This document shows positions 12,394 to 24,941 of a stretch of 64,000 nt of DNA, piece by piece (the stretch's first letter is position 1; the number at the start of each line of letters is the position of its first letter). The notes below the pieces were generated by a model. The model ran no database searches. It was given only the letters and a program-made list of their open reading frames with translations, and had not been told where the DNA came from. The stretch comes from Ustulina deusta. Taxonomy: Eukaryota > Ascomycota > Sordariomycetes > Xylariales > Xylariaceae. The stretch is from NCBI GenBank assembly GCA_023159155.1, contig JAJNNX010000016.1, positions 124,001-188,000 of the forward strand. Reading direction: 5' to 3'. A program made the translations under genes and the position numbers.

Positions 12394-13018
12394 AAAAGTA
12401 CCAACTAAATACAAATAGATAGTTTTCGGTGAATCAGGATCAGCATGTTGTCACCGACAGATAGGGATTTCTAATCTCCGTCTTACACTGTCCAGGCACA
12501 CTGCTGACTGGCCTGCCGGTACTCGAGGGTACCCAGCTTGAGGATCCTCCGGATCATAGCACGCCTAATTATACGTGTTTCTGGTTGTTGATTTATGACC
12601 TATCTACATAGCGTCCGGTACATGAATTGCAGAGCAATTGACCCACCACACAGGCACAGCGCCTTCGCTAAGTCTAGTGGAGGGTGGCAGATGCGACAGG
12701 TCGATGTCAAATCACCTGCATTTGGCGTAGATGGCGTCACTAGAGTTTCACAGGTGCCTCCAAACTGCAATTTGCATTTGTTATTCCTGCACCTCGCTCA
12801 GCGCCGCGCGGGGCTGCCACGTAACGTCGACTCTCTCGTCCCTCCTCCTTCTCACCATTGGTAAATAAGTAGGTCTACATATCATTCATCCATCCCACCT
12901 CAGGCTCAGGCTCAAGCTCTGTCAAGCTCTGCCAATTTGAAGAACCAAGCACAATTGATTACCCGTCCAAACAACAGAACAGCAGTGAAGAAACATTTCC
13001 CTCCCCACCGGATCTGAA
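12394..13018. other. Intergenic region
   Basis: About 625 bp between two genes on the + strand. It should hold the oxygenase 3' UTR and the promoter of the next gene. No repeat or RNA gene is evident. Confidence 0.5.
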
Positions 13019-13669
13019 ATGGCCCTCGCCCCGAAATTCGCTGGTCAGAAGCTGGCCTTCTCCCCGCCCGCCACCACGGGCGCCGTGGCCCCAACCCTGC
13101 ACACTCTGGAGCTCTTCCTTGACTACGTCTGCCCGTACTCGGCCAGACAGTTCAACACCATCTACAATGTCGTGGCGCCCTTGATCCGTTCCAACCCGAC
13201 ATGGGCTTCCAACGTTCAACTCATCTTCCGCCAGCAAATCCAGCCCTGGCACCCATCCTCGACGCTCACTCACGAGGCTGCGGCTGCCGTGTTGCAGGTC
13301 GCGCCCGAGAAGTACTGGGTCTTCAGCGGCGCGCTGTTCAAGGACCAGCAGTCCTACTTCGACGTCAACGTCGTCAACGAGACCCGCAACCAGACGTATC
13401 GTCGCCTCGCCAAGCTTGCAGCCAGCGTGGGCGTGGATGAGGCCGCTGTCTACGACCGCCTTGCCATTCCCGACAAGCCTGCCGATGACGGAAGCTTGAA
13501 TGTAGGGAATAAGGTCACCAATGACCTGAAGGTCTTTATCAAGACAGCTCGACTTGTAGGCGTGCATGTGAGTCCCACTGTCATCTTCGACGGCGTGGTT
13601 GCCAATGATATAAGCTCTGGTTGGACGAAGGAGCAGTGGGAGGAATGGTTGACCAAAAACATCATCTGA
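13019..13669 (+). CDS. DsbA-like thioredoxin-fold protein
   Basis: Single exon, 216 aa, no signal peptide or membrane span visible, so probably cytosolic. It opens a thioredoxin fold with LELFLDYVCPYSARQFN: Cys38-Pro-Tyr-Ser is a monothiol CxxS version of the usual CxxC redox site. A helical insert follows (residues about 80-150), then VHVSPTVIFDGVV, where the Pro is the probable cis-Pro of the fold. This is the DSBA/Thioredoxin_4 layout found in many fungal genomes. The missing second Cys suggests a glutathione-linked, isomerase-like or non-redox role. The substrate is unknown. Confidence 0.82.
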   Translation: MALAPKFAGQKLAFSPPATTGAVAPTLHTLELFLDYVCPYSARQFNTIYNVVAPLIRSNPTWASNVQLIFRQQIQPWHPSSTLTHEAAAAVLQVAPEKYWVFSGALFKDQQSYFDVNVVNETRNQTYRRLAKLAASVGVDEAAVYDRLAIPDKPADDGSLNVGNKVTNDLKVFIKTARLVGVHVSPTVIFDGVVANDISSGWTKEQWEEWLTKNII

Positions 13670-14093
13670 ATATATAAATAGGTGGCAAGAGAGTAGTGTA
13701 ATAAAAGTACCTATCAATCGTATATCTTGTCCTTGCAATGGGGTGTTCACTGAAGATACTTCGTCGATGGGATGCGGGCGTTGCAGGGATCCTCAAATCA
13801 CTAGGTACCTAACTGGCACGATACCGACGCTCGGTCATTCAAAAGCGACGCAAACAAACCTCGGTTGCGAGACGAAAGGGCCCGTCGTTGCTGCATCGTG
13901 TGTCTTAAATGTATCATCAAATGCACCACTGTTCCCAGACCAGACCGCGGCGAGACAGCCAGCTGCCATCAGCTGAGAGGCGCGAATATCCTATGCCTCG
14001 CTTGACAGGGATTGCGAACGAGCTTCGTCAACGACATTGTTGAGCTCAACCGAGAACGACAATCCCAGACCAACTTGGTGAGCGACCACGAAG
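13670..14093. other. Intergenic region
   Basis: About 420 bp between two + strand genes; contains one short GGTACCTA motif near 13803. Nothing else stands out. Confidence 0.5.
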
Positions 14094-15136
14094 ATGATGC
14101 TCATCAAGCCATCCAACCTGGCTCGGCTCAATCTTGCGACGCGCCGCCACCTTGTTGCCTCAGGGACCGCGCCAGTCCGTCTGTTCATCAGAGCGAACTC
14201 GCCGCCCCTACGCTCCTTGAGATTCGAAACAACATCGACGAAGACAGCTGGCCCTGAGGCTGCGCAAAGATATGGTACGACAGCTGTGCCGCCCGATTCC
14301 GTTCCTTCAGATTGCTCACTACTTGTTAGCATTCCGCTCGCAGCTCTGTATCTACCAGTTCGTCCCCTGGTGTCATCTGTTTCCCCTTCGCGGGTTCCAG
14401 GCCTCATTGCTCCTGCATACACCCGAGACATTGCTCGAATTCTCGCTCTTCACGGTAATGGCTGACTCTAGCGTGCAACTAGTGCTGGTACACTGAGAAT
14501 CACCTTTCTCGCAGTGATGAAGCTTTCCACTTTGTTCATCTTCGCCTTCTTTGGCTTTATTGTCACTCCAACCTATTACGAGAAGGAGGGGCTGTCCCCA
14601 ACCGTGGCACGCAGTTAGTTCAATCAATGCCTTTTTCATTCCGATACCTCGTCGCTGTTGTTGTTTCGTTTCGGGACGACCAACAACCCCGGCCGTGTAT
14701 ATAACCCCAGTCTCATCTCATGCTTACCCACATGTTAGCCGCCCTCTGTGCCGTAGCACCGTTGGTATTCGTGGCGTATACAACCTCACCTTTTGTCACC
14801 TTCATTCATGTGCGCCTGCCTCCCTTCGCGCGGCAGTCCGCGGCTACGGTGCGTAGGTATATGGAGAACTTCCCCATGCAGGCCGAGTTGGAGATCACAA
14901 CCATGAGTTTCATCGCCAAGCCACGGACTAGCATCGTCAAGCTTGCCGAGCTGGCGCCCGTCAACAAACGATTTGGCATCGTGAACGTTGCCAGGGACAC
15001 AGCAGCCGATAACGCGGCGAGGAAATGGTATATGTTTCGTGCTGTTGGCAACTTCTACATCCAAAAGGATAATGAATCACATAGTGCTTGGGGTTGGCGC
15101 TTACTCTGGAATAATGCCATTACAAAACGACGGTAG
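14094..15136 (+). CDS. Predicted mitochondrial two-span membrane protein
   Basis: Modelled as three exons, 14094-14454, 14515-14613 and 14739-15136, 285 aa. The N-terminus (MLIKPSNLARLNLATRRHL) is Arg-rich with few acidic residues, like a mitochondrial presequence. Two spans follow close together: KLSTLFIFAFFGFIV and ALCAVAPLVFVAYTT, with TSPFVTFIHVRLPPFAR after the second. The C-terminal domain contains LEITTMSFIAKPR and RKWYMFRAVGNFYIQ. A paired-span mitochondrial protein with such a domain recalls the TMEM70/TMEM186/TMEM223 group, but I cannot confirm this. The second half of the model is firm; the exact end of exon 1 (residues about 85-120) may contain a further intron. Confidence 0.7.
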
Positions 15137-16392
15137 GATTCCCAAGCCGCCGTAATTATGGTCTAGCTATTGTAGGCCGAACCGATATGTATAATAGATA
15201 ATCGAGATCGATGTGGAGTCCACGGCTTAGGTCACGCAACAACTATACCCACGAACTATACCAGCGGTTGGTCTGAGAAAGCTACAGAGGGGTCACGAGG
15301 CATAAAGGGGTAGTCGCCGGGGCAATAGAGTGTCAGCATAATCATCATACAGACATCAGTCTCATCCCGCCATCTTACTTTCCCCTTCTTGGTGCGGCGG
15401 CTACCAACCATTTCAGGATGCAACATACGCCAATCACGAGTGGTACTCTTCGAGCCCAACACGCTCTGTCATACCCAGCCTGCCAGACCTTTCCCTCCAT
15501 GCTTACCCACATAACAATGGCTGAAACTAGGGCTTGGAGAATATACTCGAACGACGAATAATCTGCTAAGGCACTAAAGGTCCTTGTGGCCCTCAGAAGC
15601 CTCTGGCAATAAGATAATTTGCTTACCTCGCTCAGGAATACGACAGTGCACCAGGTGGATGGACTAGTAAGGTGGGTTGCCCAAAGATGTAGAGGAATAG
15701 ATGGATCTCAATGGTCAGTGGGAACACGGTCGTCACAAATACCAAAGGGGACGCTCGAAATTGAGAGACGAGGCTCGGTAATCCACCTCCACCAGCACGC
15801 GTCAATAGATTTCTCGATATGTGTGCGGCTATTGTTTCATATCCCCCACCCTTCGGCTAACGGGTGTGGGCACTTATGAGTGCCGGTAGTGCATAAAGCG
15901 GAAATCGACGATGGACTTCAATATGGAGTATTCTTTTAAGGGTCAGGCCTCCCTAATCAGTATGTCGAGTCAGCATACCCAACTGGTGAGGCAGCAGCAA
16001 ACGGATGAATGAATGAAGATGGCCGACAAGCGACCATGGTTGAAAACGAGGAGAGGGGGGTCTGGGGGGAGAGGAGACGATTTATACTCGCCGAGGAGCA
16101 GCTCAGATACAGCTGAATGTGCCTTTGCCTAGGAGTGAAGCGTGCCGGAGGCATTGTGATTCCACTAGCAAGGGAGTACAACGTGTAGGCAGACATATAG
16201 ATGCCTACCCGTCCACACATTTAGTACGACATTGTTAATCGTATTTTAGGAACCAACCCAACGGCACGACTTGAGTATGTGCCAAGAGAGGTACGACGGG
16301 ATACCCGTCGTCTCTGAGGAGACAGGTGCCCCAGATGTAGGGCACCATTACCCTTCGCCAACATCTGAGTTGGCGTCGGTCCTCCCGAGGGG
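15137..16392. other. Non-coding flank of the AT-rich block
   Basis: About 1.26 kb of ordinary base composition. The first 700 bp shows nothing beyond short unconvincing ORFs. From about 15845 to the boundary it is unusually rich in short perfect hairpins, listed as a separate feature. Confidence 0.5.
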
Positions 16393-16394
16393 AG
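15845..16394. ncRNA. Hairpin-dense segment, possible structured RNA
   Basis: Perfect or near-perfect stems: CCCCACCC/GGGTGTGGG (15844-15870); GGCACT-TATG-AGTGCC (15869-15884); GTAGGCA/TGCCTAC (16185-16208); GGCAC/GTGCC (16263-16283); AGAG+ACGACGGG-ATA-CCCGTCGT+CTCT (16287-16315); GGTGCCC/GGGCACC (16325-16346); CGCCAAC/GTTGGCG (16356-16375); CTCC/GGAG (16382-16394). The loops of the last two seven-base stems contain CAGAT and ATCTG, which are complementary and could form a kissing pair. The segment has no convincing ORF. Whether it is transcribed, and from which strand, cannot be seen. Confidence 0.35.
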
Positions 16395-16397
16395 ATT
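16393..16397. repeat. Left target-site duplication AGATT (outer element)
   Basis: AGATT immediately before the left LTR, matched exactly by AGATT at 50430-50434 immediately after the right LTR, 34 kb away. Confidence 0.85.
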
Positions 16398-16601
16398 TGT
16401 AATGGGCTGCAATCAGTATATTATAGCGTGTAGTACGTGCTAGCCACGTATCACACAAAAAAGAACAATCTAAACAGAACCTAGATATAACTTACTAAAA
16501 AAAAAAATCTCTGTTCTAACCTTTATAAGCAAAAATTAAACTACAATACAAAATAAGTAGGGCTAAATTATATAATATAAACTTAGTTATATAATATAAC
16601 A
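16398..16601. repeat. Left LTR of outer element (204 bp)
   Basis: Begins TGTAATGGGCTGC and ends ATATAACA. It aligns over its full length with 50227-50429; nearly all differences are G/A or C/T. Its left half keeps G and C where the right copy has A and T; its right half is the mutated one. Confidence 0.88.
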
Positions 16602-16616
16602 ATCCTTTTTTTTAAA
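16602..16616 (-). other. Putative polypurine tract of outer element
   Basis: ATCC followed by a T-run directly inside the left LTR; on the minus strand this is an A-run followed by GGAT next to the LTR, the usual position of the plus-strand primer. Confidence 0.4.
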
Positions 16617-19340
16617 TTAAGATTATATTTTTATAATATATAATTATTTTTTGTTTTATTTATTAAATATTTTCTATTTTATTTATTAAATCTATCTATA
16701 TTAAATATATTATTTTTAAAGTTTTTTATTTTATTATTTAAATTATAGCTAATAATATTATTTATTATATTAAAATAGCTATTAATTATAATTACTATAT
16801 TTTTATTAATAAAAATTATATTATATTAAATTATATTTTTATTAATAGTTATAAATCTAAATTAAATAATAAAAATTTAAGCATTAAATATTAGAACTTT
16901 GTTTTATATTATATAAGTTATTTTATAATATATTATATAAAAAATATATTTAATAATTTTAATATATTTAATAACTAACTTTTATTTATTAATATTTATA
17001 TCGAACTAATATATTATGTTTTAAATAAAATTAATAAAAATAATATATTATTATATTTTATATAAAAATATATACTAGCTATTAAATAAAAAAATAATAA
17101 ACTATTTTTTTATATTTATTTATTATTAAATAATATAAGTAATAATTTTTTAAACTATAAATAAGAATTTTTTTATAAAAAGTTTATTATAGTAATCTTA
17201 AACATATAAGTTTTATGTTTAGCTATATTAAATATTAGTATAAGATTTTAATTAGTATAACTAAGCTAAAGCTTTATAATTAAAGTTTTAATATATTCGA
17301 ACTTATTTTTTTTAACCTATTACTTATTCTTACAAATTTTTATTTTTTTTTAAAAAGTATTATTTTAAAATATATAGTATTTTTATTAAGCTTAGCTTAG
17401 TTAATAATGTTTGCAAGTATTTTTTTATATAAAGCAGCATTATTAGGCTAGCCTTTAAACTTATTAATAATTTTATATTTTTTAATCTAGCAAAAATAGG
17501 ATATAAATATATATATATATTTTTTTAATATACTTAAGCTAACTAGTAAGCTTAGCAGCTATAGTAGCATTAATTATAATTTAAAAAAAAATAAACAATA
17601 AAATATAAACAGTATTAAATATAATATTTACTATTATAATTAATACAAATTAATTTACTATAGTTAAGCTAGGACTTATAATAAGTTTAATAGCAAAGTT
17701 TATATTTTAATTCTTATATATTTTTTTAAAAAAATGCAATAGTAATATAGTCCAAATAATAATTTTTGTAATATATTAACTATTTGCTACTAGGGTTAGT
17801 ATAGCTAGATCTAGCCTATATAATAATATTACTAATAGTAAACCAGCTATAATAAGCTTATAATATTATAACTAAGCTAAAATTTTATTATTTAATAAAT
17901 CTAAGTTATTTAGTATATATTAGATTAATAATAATAATATTATATTTATTGCTTTATATACTTTAAGTAGTATATATAGTAACTATTTTAAAAACAATTT
18001 TAGTAATTATAAATATAGATAATCTTTTATTAATTTTATTAATTTAAGTATTATAAAAAATAATAATACTAATATCTAAGTATTGCTTATTAAGCTAGTA
18101 TAAATTAGCTTTAAAAATTAAAACAATAAAATTGCAAATATATTTAATATTAACCTAATTAATAAAGCTATTTTTATTAGCAAGTTTATTATTATTTCTT
18201 TTAATATTTAAAAAAAAGCTAATCTACTAGCAGCTTTATAAATAATACTTTTAATAAATATCTAAAATTAAATAATTATTAGATTATTATAATTATAAAG
18301 ATTTTTAAGCATAAAATTATTATAAAACTTTATAAATATAAACTATAAAATACTACTTTTAATATAATAATTAATTTTAAAATAATAAAAATAAATAATA
18401 TTTAATTATTTTATATAAATACTTATTAGAAGCTCAAGCTATAATATAAATAAGTTAAAAAAATAAATAAGCTAATCTAGTTTATTATAATAACTGCTTA
18501 TTAAAAAAAAACCCCCCAAATTTATTTGTTATCTCTAGTAAGAATATAGACTATTATATTAATTTATATAAAAGCAATAAATATACTAGCTTTAGTTATT
18601 TTTTGTTTCTTATTAATAATCAAAACTTATATATTAAAAATAAAACTAATAATAAACAAAATAAAAAAATATAAATAATAATATTAACTTTTTTATATAT
18701 ATATTTAATAAGTTGTTTATAAAACTATTTATATATCTTTTTGCTCTTTTTTTTCTAAAAGTCAAAATTAAGCTTATAGATTTTAAAATTAAAAAAAATA
18801 TATTAAACAAAAAAGTTTATTTTTTATTATATTATATATTTATTTATAACTAATTCGATTAATTTAGAGCTTTTTTAAATAATAGCTTTTTTGTTTTTTA
18901 TATTAATAGCATTTTATATAAGCTATATAAAAAAATATTCAAGCTTAAGCAAGTTTATAAAATTTCTGGGCATATATTGCTTATTTGTTTTATAAAATAT
19001 ATGCTTTATTATAATAATAATAATTATAGCTTAAATAATTTTAAGTTTAGTATTTAAATTATATTTTATCTAGTTTTAATAAATAATATATACTATATTA
19101 TTTAATTAATAATTATTATTATTAATAATAATAACTTAAATATATTAAAAAATAGATTAATTATATATAAATAAAATATTTATAAGTTATATTATAAATA
19201 CTATTTATTTAATATAAAAATTAATAATAGTTTGTTTAATAATAATATTAAAATATATAACTTTTATATTAGCGTTGTTTTAACTAGCTTATATATTAGC
19301 ATATATAGCAATATTATTTTAACTAAAAACTTAAGTAGTA

Positions 19341-19534
19341 CTTATGTTCTAAATAGTAGCTTAAGCAGTATTATTATTGCTTATAAAACTATTACCCTAG
19401 CTATTATTATTAAATAACTATATTAGTACTTCTATATTTTAAGTAATAGCTTAAGCAGTATTATTATTAGTATTATTATTGCTTATAAAACTATTGCCCT
19501 AACTATTATTATTAAAAAGCTATATTAATACTTT
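19341..19534. repeat. Degenerate tandem duplication, about 95-bp units
   Basis: Two copies sharing TAGCTTAAGCAGTATTATTA, GCTTATAAAACTATT and a following CTATTATTATTAAA, with one internal insertion in the second copy. Confidence 0.6.
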
Positions 19535-20767
19535 TATAATATTTAATACTATATTTAATATTAGGTCCTAAGTAAAAAGCTTTCTAAAAAAAACTATAAT
19601 AAAAATCTTATTGCCTTTAGAACATTTATATATAAGTTTAATACTAAAAAAACATTTTTTAATATTATATATAATAATTTTATATTATTTATTATTAAGT
19701 TTAATATAAGCAATAAAAAAATAATTAGATTACTTTTTAATAATACTACAAAATTAATAATAAATAACTATTTTATATTAAATAATAGTTTAAAGCAATA
19801 ATAAGTTTAATTATTAAGCTTTATTTTTATTAATTTTTTTTGGATTTTTTTAAAGTATAAAAGTTATAGAATTTATAAAAAAAAAGGCAACTATAGCTAC
19901 TTTGTAAGGTAGGGCTATAAAGTAGTAATATTTGTTTGTTAGTAAACCTAAAATATAATTTATAAAATAAGCTATAATAAAAAAAACTTTAAAGTTATAG
20001 TAGCAAATATATTTTTGATTAAAATCTATAGCCTAAAAATAAAAAAGCAAAAAATAGTTATTACTATTCTTATTAATAGTTATATTAGTAATAGTTTTTA
20101 TTTTTGCTTTTATAATATTTTTATAAATTATAGTATTAAAAATAACTAAAATATTAAAATATAATATAGCTTTTATAACCTAAGCAAAATATTTTTTGCT
20201 ACTAAGCTATTTAGAAATATTAAAATTAAAAACTTTAAATAAAACAAGTTTTTCTAAATCTTAAGCAATTTTTTAAAAAAAATATAAAAAAGCAAAAATA
20301 ATAAAAATAACTAATACAATATTATTTTATTTTTTGTTTAATTAATAATAAATAACTATATATTAAAATATATATTTAATTATTTTAATAAAAATAGTAA
20401 ATAGTTTAAAACATTACTATTATATAACTATATTTTCAATATATTATTTATATTTATTTTATAGTTCTTAGTATTAAAAAAGAAACTATAGTATTAAGTT
20501 TTTAAACTATTTATTATAGGTTTTTTTAAAGCTTTCTAAAGCAGTTGCCAAAATAGACTTAAAGTATTACTTTATATAACCAAGCATACAGGATTGTTTG
20601 CCTTTACTAACATTATAAGCTATAGCACAAGTTTTTAAAATTCCTTTAATAATTATATTAATAGCTTTAGCCTTGTTAACTTTAGTCTTAAACAAATTAT
20701 AAAACTTATAAAATATATTTATAAATTTAATTTTATAAAAACTATTAAGCCAAAAAATATTAGCTAA

Positions 20768-20769
<2 letters not shown>

Positions 20770-20806
<37 letters not shown>
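20770..20806 (+). repeat. 37-base poly-A run, possible retroelement tail
   Basis: Uninterrupted A-run followed by GCCAGGCAGT, a rare GC-containing string in the block. A run of this length could be the tail of a LINE (Tad-type) inserted on the + strand, but no LINE coding motif was recognised upstream. Confidence 0.4.
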
Positions 20807-20807
<1 letters not shown>

Positions 20808-23800
20808 CCAGGCAGTAAAATAATTATAATTTATTATATTATAAAAAAATATTACTAAAACAAACATAAGCTATTATAAAATAAGCTTTAAAAAACTGTT
20901 TTAATAATAATATTTATAAGCAATAATATAAAATAAAAAAATTAATCTTTTTTATAAAATTATAAATATTTAAAAATACTTTTAATATTTAAAAACAATA
21001 TTTTTATAAAAAATAAGTTTATTAAATATATTAAACTTGCTATTTTTAATATTTTATATAAATAGCTTATATAAAAATATATCTTATTTTTTATAACTTT
21101 TTATAAAAATACCGATTTTTATTTTATTTTTTTTTATTATAATATAAAATATTAATTTTAAATTTGCATAATAAGTTTAAATTTGCTATAAGTTTGCTAA
21201 AAAAATTAAATTATTAAATAAAATTATTAAAAAATATATTAATAAACTAAACTATATAATTTAAACATAATATATAATAAATACTATTTATAATAATTAA
21301 AATATTTATTATAAATTTAATAAATAACATATTATACTTTAGAACTTTTAGTAAATTTTTATAGCTTTGCTTTATTAGCTAATTATATACTAAGCTTTTG
21401 CTTACTTTAGTAATAATAAATTTTTAAATAAAAACTATATAAAAAAAATATTTATAAACTCTATCTAATATTTATAATAAATATAAATATTTTATATTTT
21501 AAATTAAGCATTATTAACTTTAATTATATTATAATAAGCTAATATATAATTTGATCTAAAAAATAATAAAATATAAACTAAAAATTTATCTATTTAAGTT
21601 TTTTTTAACTTATTTTATTTTTTAAAATATTATAAATTATAAAATATACTATAGTAGCTAAAATATATTTATTTTTATATTTGCTATACTTATTAATATA
21701 AAATATTTATTAAAATTGTTTTATAAAATTTATATTATTATTTAATATAAATATAATACTTAAAATAGAATTAATAGCTTTAATAAATAATATATTATTA
21801 TATAAAATAAATTATTATAAAAGTTCTAAATTATTTAAAGCATTTATAGGCGGAATAAAAAAATAAAAATATTTAAAACAAAAATAATTATTTTTTATAT
21901 AACAAATAGTACAAACAGTATTTTTTATAAATCTATATTAAGATTTATAATAGTTAGAATAATTATAATAAAAATAAAAACTATTATTATAATAATTAAA
22001 ACAAATTATATAATTATATTTTATACTGCTATATTTATTATATAGAAAATTCTAATATATTAAATTAATATAAACTTATTTAAAAACATTATTACTAAAA
22101 ACTAGTTAAACCAATATACTATTATATATAAATTAAATATAATATATTTTATTAATATTAATATAAATAAAAATATATTTAATTAGCTTGCATTTATTAT
22201 ATTAAGTTTTTTAATACTTAAGCAATTTAAAATTTTTTTTTTAATTATTTAAAATAAAAATTTTAGTTATAATAATATTAAAAATAATAGTATTAATTTT
22301 GCTAAAGTTGGAGAAAAGCTAGCAAGTTCTGTTTTTTTGCAAAAAAAAAAATTATAGGCTATTTAACAAAATAATTAATATATTTATATCTGCTTTAAAC
22401 ACAATTTAATATATATAAAACTTGTTATTAGATCTAATATTAAAATAAATAACTAAAATAACCTAATATATTGCTTTATTACTAAAAAAATAATAGCTAG
22501 ATCTAATAAAACAGATTATATATATATTATTAATAAAAAATATAATAACTTATAGCTATTAATAAATAAATATATCTAATAAAATAAACTAAATAATTAG
22601 GTTATATATAATATAATTATATACTAAAAAAATAGTACTAAAACTATTTACTTTAATAATATCTAGGGCAAGTTTAAAAAAAGGTATTATAAATATATAA
22701 TTTATAATATTATAAAAGCTATAAATATATAATAAATAAAAAGTACAAAGATTTAAAAAGCTATATATAAAAAATATAGCTATAATTACAAAATTAAGTA
22801 AGTATAAAAATAATAAAAAAATAAAAAAATAGTTAGTATAAATAAATATAAAATACTTAAATACTTAAATATTTATATATTTTTATTTTATTAATATATA
22901 TATAAAGTAGTAAAAAGTACTATAGCAAATATATTAAATATAGCAGATTTAAAAAAAGTGCTTAGGTAAGCATTTAAAAAAATAATTAAAATATTAAAGT
23001 ATTTATATAATTATAAAATATATTTAATTAAAACTTTTTATAAATAAGCTTTTTTGTTTATATAAATAAATATTATATATATTAGTATTTTTTTGCTTTA
23101 GCTTTTCGATTAGCTTTAAATTTTTTAATATTTTATTTAAAACAATTAAATAAGTAGAACTAATAAAGTATTAATATTATAAAAATATAATTTAACTATA
23201 AATATTATTATTTTTGTTTTATTATAATATAATTTTAATAGTTTAAAAATATTAGATTAAAATATATTAGTTAGTTCTTATATATATATGTTATATTTTA
23301 TTTATTTAACTTTATAATATAGCTAGATAGCTATAATAAAAAAAATAGTTAGATATATATATATATAAGCTAAAATCTTTTTAATTATTTATTTTTTAAT
23401 ATTACTATTTTTAATACTACCAAGCTTTAGCTATAGCTTATTAAATATGTTTTTTTTACTAGCTTAAAATATTTAATAAAAATATTTTATTACTAGCGCA
23501 GCTAATTAAATAGCTTAATGTAATACTTAAGATTACTAAAATATTTTTTTACAAGGAATAGACTAATTTTATAAAAACTAAGCTTAATTTAATTATTTAA
23601 ATAATATTCTGATTTGCCTAGTTTTATAAGCTTAATATATAAAAAATTATTTTTAGAAATAAAAAAAAGCTTAATATATTACTAATTATAATAGATTTTT
23701 ATTTTTGTTTATATTAGTACTAGAATATTAAAAGCTTTTTATTAAAATGTTTGCTAGGTTTATATATAATTGCTACTTAAAAAAATCTATAAACAAAACA

Positions 23801-24788
23801 GTTTTAAGTTTTTAATTATATAATAGCTTATAAAGCGTTTTAGTTATAATAGCTAATATAAATATATTTAAAATATGTGCTATATAAATAATATAGTCTT
23901 TTTAAATATTTATATCTAGTTAAGCTTTAAATATAAATATTAGCAAAGTTTAAAAAACTTAAATTATTTTTTTGATTTAACTATTAGCTTATTAATAATA
24001 TAATATAAATAATTATATAATAATACTACTTGTTTTATATAATATTATTTATAATTTATTAAAAAAATTAAAATTTATATTAAATATAAATAAATCAAGT
24101 AGCCCTTAGTTTAAATAAACTTATTAAATATATAATTAAACTTAATTTTTTATATTATATATTAATTTATTAATAATATACTTTATAAATTTTATAGTTT
24201 TATATATAATTATAAATATTATATTATTTTTGTTTAAAAATATAAAAAAACTAAAAATAAACATAAAATATAAAATATAGATTAAAATTATAAGCATATA
24301 AATAAATTATATATTACTATAGGGTAGTTTTTTTTTTTGCTTAATAGCTAACAAATTAAACATATATTTATATATTTAATAATATACCTTTTAATTTTAA
24401 AAAAATAAATAAAAGTATAAATAAAATTTATAATTTGTATTATCTTTATATAAGCTTTATAATTATAAGCTAGTTATATAACTTTTATTTATATAGCAGC
24501 TAAAATAATAAGCCGGTTATTAAAAAAATCTAAGTAATATAATAGTTATATAATTAAATTATAATAAAATATATATAAAGTAATATTAGAACTTTTAGTA
24601 TTATTTTTTATTATATTATATTATTTTTATAATTATTTATATATTATTTTAAAAATATAATTTATTTATAATATTTTAACTATTTTTTATTATAAGTTTT
24701 CTAATATATAAATAAATATAATAGTTATATTCTTATATAACTATAGTTTTAGTTTTATATTTAGTATAATAAAAAGGCTTACTAATAA

Positions 24789-24941
24789 AATAATTGTTTA
24801 TAATACTAAAGCAAGCAAATCTAACGTTATAAGCTATATAATAATTATTTATAATATTAAAGCAGGCAAGTTTAATATTATAGGCTGTATAATAATTGTT
24901 TGTAATACTAAAATAAGCAAGTTTAATATTGCAAGCTATGC
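24789..24941. repeat. Three tandem copies of a 51-bp unit
   Basis: Units begin at 24789, 24840 and 24891 with AATAATTRTTTRTAATA, and contain AAGCARGCAA and a TATARGCT-like end. The unit length is a multiple of three (17 codons). Confidence 0.7.

Noticed and set aside
15957..16412. Two minus-strand ORFs (87 and 63 codons) next to the isochore
   Set aside because: They overlap the hairpin array and show no family features; codons reflect the inverted repeats.
19232..19417. 61-codon ORF in the AT-rich block
   Set aside because: Ile/Tyr/Asn/Ser-only protein from AT-rich sequence, partly within a tandem duplication; a composition artefact.
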